Notes under the pieces: generated by a model
What the model saw: only the letters and a program-made list of their open reading frames with translations
What the model was told of the DNA's origin: nothing
Databases searched by the model: none
In this document: in pieces, positions 7,280 to 13,170 of the stretch
How the letters are laid out: every line of letters starts with the position of its first letter
Position numbering within the stretch: the first letter of the stretch is position 1
Program-made: the position numbers and the translations under genes
Assembly (NCBI GenBank): GCA_029880755.1
Contig: JAOUNW010000048.1
Coordinates: 1 to 14,093, forward strand
Origin: Gammaproteobacteria bacterium
GTDB lineage: Bacteria; Pseudomonadota; Gammaproteobacteria; Acidiferrobacterales; SZUA-150
Direction: 5' to 3'
DNA: 14,093 bases

Positions 7280-7825
7280 ATGAACCCCGAGTTGCCACCG
7301 CAGGATCAGCAGAAAAACATTGGCAGATTAATGATCTATGCCATGTGGCTGGTAATTCTTGGGTTACTGACCCTATTTTTTCAGTCTGTTTTGGAGAGGC
7401 AAAGGAACCCTAATCAGTCAGTGAGCATGGTTCGCTCAGGGGATGGGCAGGACCAGGTTATATTGAAAAGAAACCGATTTGGCCACTATGTCGCCTCGGG
7501 CCTAATTAATGAGCAGCCCGTGACATTTATGCTGGATACGGGCGCGTCCGATATTTCGATCCCGCATAGGGTGGCGGACAAATTGGCACTTAAAAAAGGG
7601 CGCGAACTGATTTACCAAACGGCGAACGGGCAGGCGAAGGTATACGCTACCACGTTGAAAAAAGTTGCCCTCGGCCCTCTATCGTTGACTAATGTCAGGG
7701 CATCCATTAATCCCAATGTCGACGACAATGAGATTCTTTTAGGTATGAGCTTTCTGAAACATGTTGAGTTTATGCAGCAGGGCGACACGCTTGTTCTTCG
7801 TCAACCACCAGATCCGATTCGGTAA
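7280..7825 (+). CDS. Membrane-anchored retropepsin-like aspartic protease (TIGR02281-type, clan AA)
   Basis: The 181-residue protein has a short cytosolic N-terminus and one transmembrane helix at about 16-36 (IYAMWLVILGLLTLFF). A periplasmic retropepsin-like domain follows. The single active-site motif is FMLDTGASDISIP, with catalytic Asp86 in DTG. The second family motif is ILLGMSFL near residue 152. One DTG per chain means it should act as a dimer, as retroviral proteases do. The family is common in proteobacteria and its substrates are not well known. An in-frame TTG at 7274 is an alternative start two residues longer. Neither start has a good Shine-Dalgarno sequence. It is divergent from the SET/rnd pair. 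Confidence 0.88.
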   Translation: MNPELPPQDQQKNIGRLMIYAMWLVILGLLTLFFQSVLERQRNPNQSVSMVRSGDGQDQVILKRNRFGHYVASGLINEQPVTFMLDTGASDISIPHRVADKLALKKGRELIYQTANGQAKVYATTLKKVALGPLSLTNVRASINPNVDDNEILLGMSFLKHVEFMQQGDTLVLRQPPDPIR

Positions 7826-7892
7826 CGGCCTGCCTAGCCCAGGAACCTCCGGGTTTCCGCCAAGAAGTCGTTTTTTGGCCACCAAATTTCTA

Positions 7893-7901
7893 TGTTATAC
7901 T
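7893..7901 (+). promoter_or_regulatory. Extended -10 promoter for the SulP gene
   Basis: TGTTATACT is an extended -10 element (TG-n-TATACT). A weak -35 such as TTTTGG lies 17 nt upstream, within the T-run at 7871-7876. The expected transcript start is near 7908, giving a leader of roughly 160 nt before the GTG at 8066. Confidence 0.5.
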
Positions 7902-7931
7902 CCCCGCCCATAGCGGCCCGGGTCATGGGCC

Positions 7932-8033
7932 AAATATCCAGAGTCAGGTCTAAGCAGAGGATGGGTTGTCTTCCCGGGTAGATCTGGGAGGTATCTGTAT
8001 TGGATATTTCTCTGGTGTGCTTTGAGTTCAAAG
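7932..8033 (+). promoter_or_regulatory. Structured 5' leader of the SulP gene, candidate cis-regulatory RNA
   Basis: Three nested stems can form. P1 pairs AAATATCCA (7932-7940) with TGGATATTT (8001-8009), 9 perfect pairs. P2 pairs CAGGTCTA (7945-7952) with TAGATCTG (7979-7986), 8 pairs with one G-U. P3 pairs GAGGAT (7957-7962) with GTCTTC (7968-7973), 6 pairs with two G-U. A further hairpin, CTTTG-AGTT-CAAAG (8020-8033), follows. CCAGAG (7938-7943) can instead pair with CTCTGG (8010-8015), which would compete with P1. No T-run follows, so it is not a simple terminator. I cannot match it to a known riboswitch class. The stems were found by eye. Confidence 0.42.
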
Positions 8034-8065
8034 AGGAATTAATAAATTTTCGTTACAGGTGAATC

Positions 8066-10279
8066 GTGACTAGTCGAACTATATTGTCGGTGTTATACCG
8101 CTTTGCCCCATTTATGCGTTGGCTGCCGGAGTTAAGATCGGCCTCTACTCTCAGGGCAGACATTATCGCGGGGGTAACTGTAGCGCTGGTACTGATTCCT
8201 CAATCGATGGCTTATGCCCAATTAGCCGGACTACCCGCTTATTATGGGCTATATGCCGCATTCCTGCCGCCGGCTATTGCCGCGCTTTTTGGTTCTTCCC
8301 GGCAGTTGGCCACTGGTCCGGTTGCTGTTGTATCTCTGTTAACTGCCGCGGCACTGGAGCCATTGGCTACCAGCGGTAGTGGCGCTTATGTGGCCTATGC
8401 GATTTTTCTGGCGCTTATTGTTGGCGTTTTTCAGTTGTCATTGGGCCTTTTAAGACTAGGCGTTCTGGTTAATTTTCTATCTCATCCGGTTGTGGTGGGG
8501 TTTACTAATGCAGCGGCAATTATTATCGCCACGTCGCAGCTTGGAAAAATATTTGGTGTCAGTGTTGAGAAGGCACCGCACCATTATGAAACGGTCTGGA
8601 ATACCCTGGTTGCCGCTGTTTCGCACACACATTTTCCCACTTTGTTGATGGCGATACTGGCATTTGCCACCATGATCTTTCTACGCCGGGTTAATCCAAG
8701 AATCCCGGGTGTTTTGGTTGCGGTGGTTGTCACCACGTTAATATCGTGGACGATGAGTTTTTCAGTGTCTCATGAGATAAAACAGAATCAGGTGAGTAGC
8801 GCGACGGTACGTGATTTGGTATCAGACCAGCTCAAATTGAGAGAAGAGATTGCAGATTTCAACAAGCAGATTTCAGAAGCTGAGGCGCAGTTAAAGGAAA
8901 CAAAAGATAAATATGGTAGTGCCAGTATTCGAACACTGGGTGCCCAGCACAACGTAAACAAACTCAAACTGAGGCTGGATCGTCGGGTTATGCTGGCGAA
9001 AGCGGGGATCAGTAAGATAAAAACCTTGCGTCTGGAGCATGTCCGGTCTGGTCAGGAGGATATTGGGAAATTTTATTATGAAGGAGATGTTCCTGAACGT
9101 CAGAGCACAGATGGTAAGTTCTGGCAGATAGAGAAAATCAAGGATGATGGCAGCCTGGTTATGCATGCAGGAGGATATGTGGTTGGTTCTATACCCGAAG
9201 GGTTGCCGTCATTCAAAATACCGAGTTTTGATTTGGGGGTTCTCGCGCAACTGCTTTTTTCAGCAATACCAATTGCGCTAATCGGATTCATGGAGGCTAT
9301 TTCCATTGCCAAGGCTATGGCGGCGCGTACTCGCCAGAAGCTGGATGCGAATCAAGAATTGGTGGGACAGGGTATTTCAAACATTATCGGTAGTTTTTTT
9401 CAGAGTTATGCTGTTTCGGGCTCTTTCTCGCGTTCTGCCGTCAATATCGGAGCAGGTGCGATAACAGGTATTTCCTCTGTTGTTACCAGTGTTGTAGTTG
9501 TCATTGCGTTGCTATGGTTGACCCCGTTATTGTATTACCTGCCGCAGGCAACTCTTGCTGCGGTTATTATGATGGCGGTGGTAGGACTGGTAAACATCAA
9601 AGCTATCAAGCATGCCTGGAAGGTAAGTAGGACTGATGGCGCAATTTCCGTGGCAACGTTCTTTCTGACCCTGGCGTTCGCGCCGCACCTGGAAAACAGT
9701 ATTATGATAGGCGTCGTATTATCATTGGTTGTATTCCTGTATCAGAGCATGCGTCCTCGTGTGGTGATTTTATCGCGCCATCCCGATGGTTCTCTGCGGG
9801 ATGCTGAAGTATTTGGTCTGGCGACCTGTCCGGATATCTGCATGATCCGCTTTGATGGTTCCCTGTATTTCGCCAACACAAGTTATTTTGAGGACATGGT
9901 AATGCTGCATTCCGCCCAGCGACCTGAATTGAAATACATTATCGTGGATGGCCAGGGAATTAATGGAATAGACGCCACTGGAGAGGAAATGATTTCTGAG
10001 CTGGCGGAGCGTATGGAGAAAGCGGGTATTATCATGATATTCACGCAGTTAAAGAAACAGGTTATGGATGTTTTGTGGTTGGGCGGTTTGGTCGAGCGTC
10101 TGGGGCAGGACCGCTTTTTCCGACGAGTGGAATCCGCTCTGGATTATGCCTGGAAACAGCTGGGCAATGATCATGAGGTAGAGTGCCCGCTTAATATTGT
10201 ATGTTCACTGGATAAGGGCGATAAGCAGAGGCCTACGCCTCCGCAAGGGATACGACGCTTGTTTCCGTTCGTCAGTTAA
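8066..10279 (+). CDS. SulP-family inorganic anion transporter with large TM7-TM8 insertion and STAS domain
   Basis: This is an inner-membrane SLC26/SulP permease; the substrate may be sulfate, bicarbonate or a dicarboxylate. The family signature ALVLIPQSMAYAQLAGLP (40-57) is clear. Transmembrane segments lie at about 32-230 and 390-560, and a C-terminal STAS domain at about 580-700 (VDGQGINGIDATGEE near 627). At 737 residues it is longer than the usual 550-600. The extra length is residues about 233-373, between TM7 and TM8. It holds a heptad-like coiled coil (about 245-310, EEIADFNKQISEAEAQLKE) and a small beta-like unit (335-370). The normal sequence then resumes at SIPEGLPSF. In the SLC26 fold this loop faces the periplasm. 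The GTG start follows AGGTGA closely, and an in-frame TGA just upstream excludes an earlier start. It converges with the DUF3301 gene. Confidence 0.93.
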   Translation: MTSRTILSVLYRFAPFMRWLPELRSASTLRADIIAGVTVALVLIPQSMAYAQLAGLPAYYGLYAAFLPPAIAALFGSSRQLATGPVAVVSLLTAAALEPLATSGSGAYVAYAIFLALIVGVFQLSLGLLRLGVLVNFLSHPVVVGFTNAAAIIIATSQLGKIFGVSVEKAPHHYETVWNTLVAAVSHTHFPTLLMAILAFATMIFLRRVNPRIPGVLVAVVVTTLISWTMSFSVSHEIKQNQVSSATVRDLVSDQLKLREEIADFNKQISEAEAQLKETKDKYGSASIRTLGAQHNVNKLKLRLDRRVMLAKAGISKIKTLRLEHVRSGQEDIGKFYYEGDVPERQSTDGKFWQIEKIKDDGSLVMHAGGYVVGSIPEGLPSFKIPSFDLGVLAQLLFSAIPIALIGFMEAISIAKAMAARTRQKLDANQELVGQGISNIIGSFFQSYAVSGSFSRSAVNIGAGAITGISSVVTSVVVVIALLWLTPLLYYLPQATLAAVIMMAVVGLVNIKAIKHAWKVSRTDGAISVATFFLTLAFAPHLENSIMIGVVLSLVVFLYQSMRPRVVILSRHPDGSLRDAEVFGLATCPDICMIRFDGSLYFANTSYFEDMVMLHSAQRPELKYIIVDGQGINGIDATGEEMISELAERMEKAGIIMIFTQLKKQVMDVLWLGGLVERLGQDRFFRRVESALDYAWKQLGNDHEVECPLNIVCSLDKGDKQRPTPPQGIRRLFPFVS

Positions 10280-10302
10280 TTAGGTTATGACCTACCCATT
10301 AA

Positions 10303-10614
10303 TCAGTGATAGTAGGTAGTGGATTGCAGGTGTGCCGCTAATAGTTGTTTCCCGATCAGGCTGACTGATCCTTGTGCGCGAGTGACACGATCCGCTGTAT
10401 AGTCAAACGTATATGATCGGCTAATAGCAAGTCTGCCTAAGTCATTCCGGCTTAACCACATCTTCGATAGAGAAACTGTATCATCAAGCAGTTGCACGCC
10501 GGCATTGGCGCAGGTTTTTTTGGCGTATTGGGCAGCAAGCTCGTGGTTGGCCCTTTGTTGATACCAGGCAAGTCCAATAATCGCCAGGGCCATTAATAAT
10601 AAGGTCGGTTCCAT
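10303..10614 (-). CDS. DUF3301 family membrane-anchored protein
   Basis: The 103-residue product starts with one hydrophobic helix (residues 3-17, PTLLLMALAIIGLAW) followed by a basic hydrophilic region. This fits an N-terminal anchor with a cytosolic domain. Family features are the single Cys at 35, the block GVQLLDDTVSL (39-49) and a strand with RSYTFDYT (66-73). Length and layout fit DUF3301, a gammaproteobacterial family of unknown function. The ATG lies inside a 14-bp perfect palindrome and lacks a clear ribosome binding site. It converges with the SulP gene (23 nt apart) and is divergent from the rhodanese gene. Confidence 0.85.
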   Translation of the reverse strand: MEPTLLLMALAIIGLAWYQQRANHELAAQYAKKTCANAGVQLLDDTVSLSKMWLSRNDLGRLAISRSYTFDYTADRVTRAQGSVSLIGKQLLAAHLQSTTYYH

Positions 10615-10620
10615 GGAACC
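10607..10620. repeat. 14-bp perfect palindrome over the DUF3301 start codon
   Basis: GGTTCCATGGAACC reads the same on both strands and contains the DUF3301 ATG. Its core TTCCATGGAA recurs at 7159-7168. It could be a repressor site or an mRNA hairpin hiding the start codon; function is not shown. Confidence 0.35.
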
Positions 10621-10673
10621 AATTTAGCTGAAACACGGCGTAAACCCCAGTAATTTAGTGACAGCGGGAGAAT

Positions 10674-10716
10674 TTCACCGGTTGGTATTCGTAGCACCCA
10701 GGTTTATACTGGTGAA
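10674..10716 (+). promoter_or_regulatory. Sigma70-type promoter bracketed by an inverted repeat
   Basis: TTGGTA (10682-10687), 17 nt, then TATACT (10705-10710) is a good promoter for the rhodanese, acyltransferase and ClsB run, with a leader of about 26 nt. TTCACCGGT (10674-10682) and ACTGGTGAA (10708-10716) are inverted arms matching at 8 of 9 positions, 25 nt apart. They overlap the -35 and -10 edges, as operator half-sites could. Confidence 0.55.
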
Positions 10717-10742
10717 GTCGCTAACGGTCCCGTGTCAGCATC

Positions 10743-11171
10743 ATGAAGCAAGTCCAAGTCAAATCAATTACCCCTAAAGAGGCCTGGAATCTGGTTCAGA
10801 AAGATCCCCGTGCCGTTCTTATCGACATACGCTCCAATATGGAATTTTTATTTATCGGGCACCCGAAGGGCGCCATTAATGTTGCCTGGATTGATGAGCC
10901 GGATTGGAAAATCAACCCCCATTTTGCTGCCGAAGTCAGAAAGGTCATGCTGGGGGGCGTCAGCTCGGTTGCCGATCATGCCAGCGCCCCGGTGATCCTG
11001 ATTTGCCGTAGCGGCAAGCGCTCTCTTGAGGCCGGTGAGCTGTTGGTCAAAGAAGGCTTTACCGAAGTCTATAATGTTCTTGAGGGATTTGAAGGTGATC
11101 TTGATGAAAACCACCGTCGTGGCACATTGGGTGGTTGGCGTTATCATCAGCTTCCCTGGGAGCAATGTTAA
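10743..11171 (+). CDS. Rhodanese-like sulfurtransferase
   Basis: A single-domain rhodanese of 142 residues, cytosolic, without signal peptide. The catalytic loop is CRSGKRS, with Cys88 the expected persulfide carrier. The upstream structural motif LIDIRSNMEF (26-35) and the GHPKGAINVAW segment (39-49) are typical. The tail GGWRYHQLPWEQ (130-141) is shared by a group of small bacterial rhodaneses. It should move sulfane sulfur from a donor to a thiol acceptor; the partners are unknown. The ATG has no clear Shine-Dalgarno sequence. A good promoter lies about 32 nt upstream. The acyltransferase gene follows after 39 nt on the same strand, so cotranscription is likely, though a metabolic link to lipid genes is not obvious. 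Confidence 0.92.
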   Translation: MKQVQVKSITPKEAWNLVQKDPRAVLIDIRSNMEFLFIGHPKGAINVAWIDEPDWKINPHFAAEVRKVMLGGVSSVADHASAPVILICRSGKRSLEAGELLVKEGFTEVYNVLEGFEGDLDENHRRGTLGGWRYHQLPWEQC

Positions 11172-11210
11172 TTCTTGAAGAACATGCGTGACCAATAATA
11201 AAGAGGCCTG

Positions 11211-11960
11211 ATGTTTTTTTATTTGGGAAAAGTGTTGTGGCGACTGATTTGCTGGTTGGAATTGGCTGTGCTCACCCTGTTTTTATATATCCTTTCATTT
11301 CTCCCTAAGGCTTTTCTTAATGCATTTTATTTTTCGTTTTTTCGGATTTGGTGCAAATTTTTTGTTCGTGCGTTAGGTATTGATTTACGCCTTCATCAGA
11401 AGAACAGAATTCCTCTGCCAAAGCAATTTATATTGGTTGCCAATCATCCTTCGGCTTTTGAAGATGTCGGGATTCCTGCATTGTTTAATGTTTATTCTCT
11501 TGCAAAAGATGAAGTTAGAAAGTGGTGGTGGGCGGGTCGTATTAATGTGGCAGCAGGAACCCTGTTTGTCAAAAGAGAGTCATCAGAATCACGGCACCAG
11601 GCTTTCGATAATATAATCGCTGAATTAAAGAAGGGCCGCAGTGTTGTAGTTTATCCAGAGGGGGGATGTAAAGGCAGGCGCGTATTCGAGACATTTAGAT
11701 ATGGCGCCTTTGATATTTCTTTGCAAACCGGTATTCCAATTGTCCCTGTTTTTCTCCACTATGAAATGCAGGAAGAGTTTGAGTGGCAGCCACCTTACAC
11801 CCTGCTGGATAAAATATGGCATTTCGTCAAACTGCAGAACAACCGGGCAAATTACTATGTATATGATGCCATTGAGCCCGGCAACTTCACTAGCAAGGAG
11901 CAATACATGGAGTATGTTCACAGTCTCTATTTGGGATGGCAAGCCAGGTATCTGGATTAG
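11211..11960 (+). CDS. Lysophospholipid acyltransferase-family protein (PlsC-like)
   Basis: A 249-residue PlsC/LPLAT-superfamily protein, expected to transfer an acyl chain to a lysophospholipid or similar acceptor at the inner membrane. Residues about 12-45 are strongly hydrophobic, an anchor. Motif I is NHPSAFED (78-85). The family normally has H-x4-D, but here H79 is followed by Glu at the Asp position (E84), with D85 next. Further motifs are TLFVKRE (117-123), YPEGGCKGR (148-156) and IPIVPVFL (175-182). AGAGG just before the ATG supports the start. It is followed in the same reading frame by the ClsB-type gene, separated by its TAG stop and 12 sense codons. The acceptor is unknown, and the altered motif could mark a distinct subfamily. 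Confidence 0.88.
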   Translation: MFFYLGKVLWRLICWLELAVLTLFLYILSFLPKAFLNAFYFSFFRIWCKFFVRALGIDLRLHQKNRIPLPKQFILVANHPSAFEDVGIPALFNVYSLAKDEVRKWWWAGRINVAAGTLFVKRESSESRHQAFDNIIAELKKGRSVVVYPEGGCKGRRVFETFRYGAFDISLQTGIPIVPVFLHYEMQEEFEWQPPYTLLDKIWHFVKLQNNRANYYVYDAIEPGNFTSKEQYMEYVHSLYLGWQARYLD

Positions 11961-11996
11961 CCCGGAAACCGGTATGGCGCGCTACACTGCATAAAA

Positions 11997-13154
11997 TTGA
12001 CGCCAATCAAAAAATTTCAGTTCGATCAGCTGAGCGGGAATCGCTTTCAACTTCTTATCGATGCCCACCAGTTTTTCCCGCCCATGCTCGAGGCTATTTC
12101 GAAAGCCAGGTCTTTTATCGTGCTCGAAATGTATCTGATTGAGTCAGGGCATGTAGCCAACCGGTTTCTGGATGCATTGATTGCCGCTACAAAGAGAGGG
12201 GTTCAGGTAAAAGTCATTTTTGACGCCTTTGGAGCGCGTGCCTTGAATCATTATGACCGGGACAGATTGAGAAATGAGGGAGTGGGAGTGGTTTTTTATA
12301 ACCCTCTTCGACCTGGCAAGGTTCTGCGCAATATGTTTCGTGACCATCGTAAAATACTGGTGGTAGACGGTCAGGTAGCTTATGTGGGCGGTACTGGTCT
12401 GACAGATTATTTTGATCGTCCGGAAAAACCCGAGCACAGCTGGCACGACATTATGGTAGAGATTCGTGGACCCATTGTACGCGACTGGTCCAGGCTGTTT
12501 TCGTTTGTTTGGGAACGAATTTGCCGTCAGTCTCTGTCGCTTAAGCACGAGGAGAGTCCCCGGTTTAAGGAAGACATGACTGGCAGGGTTACTGGAGCCA
12601 ATGGTTTATTAACAGAAGAGGTCAAGCGATCTTTCCTCAGGAATATACGTGTCGCCAAAAAAAGGGTCTGGATGGCAACAGCATATTTCGTTCCCTCCTG
12701 GCGCATACGGAGGGCACTAAGATCTGCGGCCAAAAAAGGAGTTGATGTTCGTTTATTATTGCCGGGCCCATACACGGATCATCCGGCAGTGCGTGTTGCC
12801 GGCCACAGATTTTATAGCCGCTTGCTACGCCAGGGCGTACGTATTTTTGAATACCAGCCCCGCGTGTTCCATGCCAAGGCCATGCTGTGCGACGACTGGT
12901 CTTCCATTGGCTCAAGTAACCTGGATCGCTGGGGTATGAAGTGGAATCTGGAAGCCAACCAGGAGGTGATGGGCGCAGATTTTGCCGAGCAAGTAGCGGC
13001 CTGGTTTGATACTGGTTTCGCCCAGAGCCAGGAGGTGGATTACGCAACTTGGCGTAAGCGTTCCCTGCTAGTTCGCTTATCTCAATGGTTTTGGGGGCAA
13101 GTGGATATCTGGCTAAATAGGCTCAAGCATGGCCGTCATGGCCCGGATATCTAG
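11997..13154 (+). CDS. ClsB-type cardiolipin synthase / phospholipase D-like protein
   Basis: The 385-residue protein has two phospholipase D halves and no N-terminal membrane helices, like E. coli ClsB. It probably makes cardiolipin or a related phospholipid by phosphatidyl transfer. HKD motif 1 is H117, K119, D124 (HRKILVVD), followed by VGGTG where Asn is usual after GGT. HKD motif 2 is H292, K294, D299 (HAKAMLCD), followed by GSSNLD. The stretch AYFVPSWRIRRAL (229-241) also resembles ClsB. The start is TTG, the only normal start codon between the upstream stop and the conserved core (SGNRFQLL, 13-20). It has no Shine-Dalgarno sequence, so translation may depend on the acyltransferase gene ahead. 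It converges with typA, 16 nt apart. Confidence 0.9.
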   Translation: MTPIKKFQFDQLSGNRFQLLIDAHQFFPPMLEAISKARSFIVLEMYLIESGHVANRFLDALIAATKRGVQVKVIFDAFGARALNHYDRDRLRNEGVGVVFYNPLRPGKVLRNMFRDHRKILVVDGQVAYVGGTGLTDYFDRPEKPEHSWHDIMVEIRGPIVRDWSRLFSFVWERICRQSLSLKHEESPRFKEDMTGRVTGANGLLTEEVKRSFLRNIRVAKKRVWMATAYFVPSWRIRRALRSAAKKGVDVRLLLPGPYTDHPAVRVAGHRFYSRLLRQGVRIFEYQPRVFHAKAMLCDDWSSIGSSNLDRWGMKWNLEANQEVMGADFAEQVAAWFDTGFAQSQEVDYATWRKRSLLVRLSQWFWGQVDIWLNRLKHGRHGPDI

Positions 13155-13170
13155 CGCTTTGCAGTATGAC

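Noticed and set aside
7128..7298. N-terminal extension of the SET gene with a hydrophobic segment, from a GTG at 7298
   Set aside because: It would overlap the divergent protease gene. SET homology begins only after the ATG at 7127, and the extension resembles AT-rich intergenic DNA.
7840..7876. Possible rho-independent terminator after the protease gene
   Set aside because: GGAACC/GGTTTCC can pair only with a bulge, and the T-run (7871-7876) is about 15 nt beyond the stem, too far for a normal terminator.
7834..8031. 65-codon minus-strand frame across the sulP leader
   Set aside because: It begins at TTG with no ribosome binding site, shows no family features and lies antisense to a promoter and structured leader.
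10848..11195. 115-codon minus-strand frame inside the rhodanese gene
   Set aside because: It is antisense to a gene with clear catalytic motifs and has no recognisable domain.
12637..13047. 136-codon minus-strand frame (and others at 12144-12548) inside the ClsB-type gene
   Set aside because: They are antisense to an intact two-HKD enzyme and have low-complexity, Arg/Pro-rich translations typical of shadow frames.
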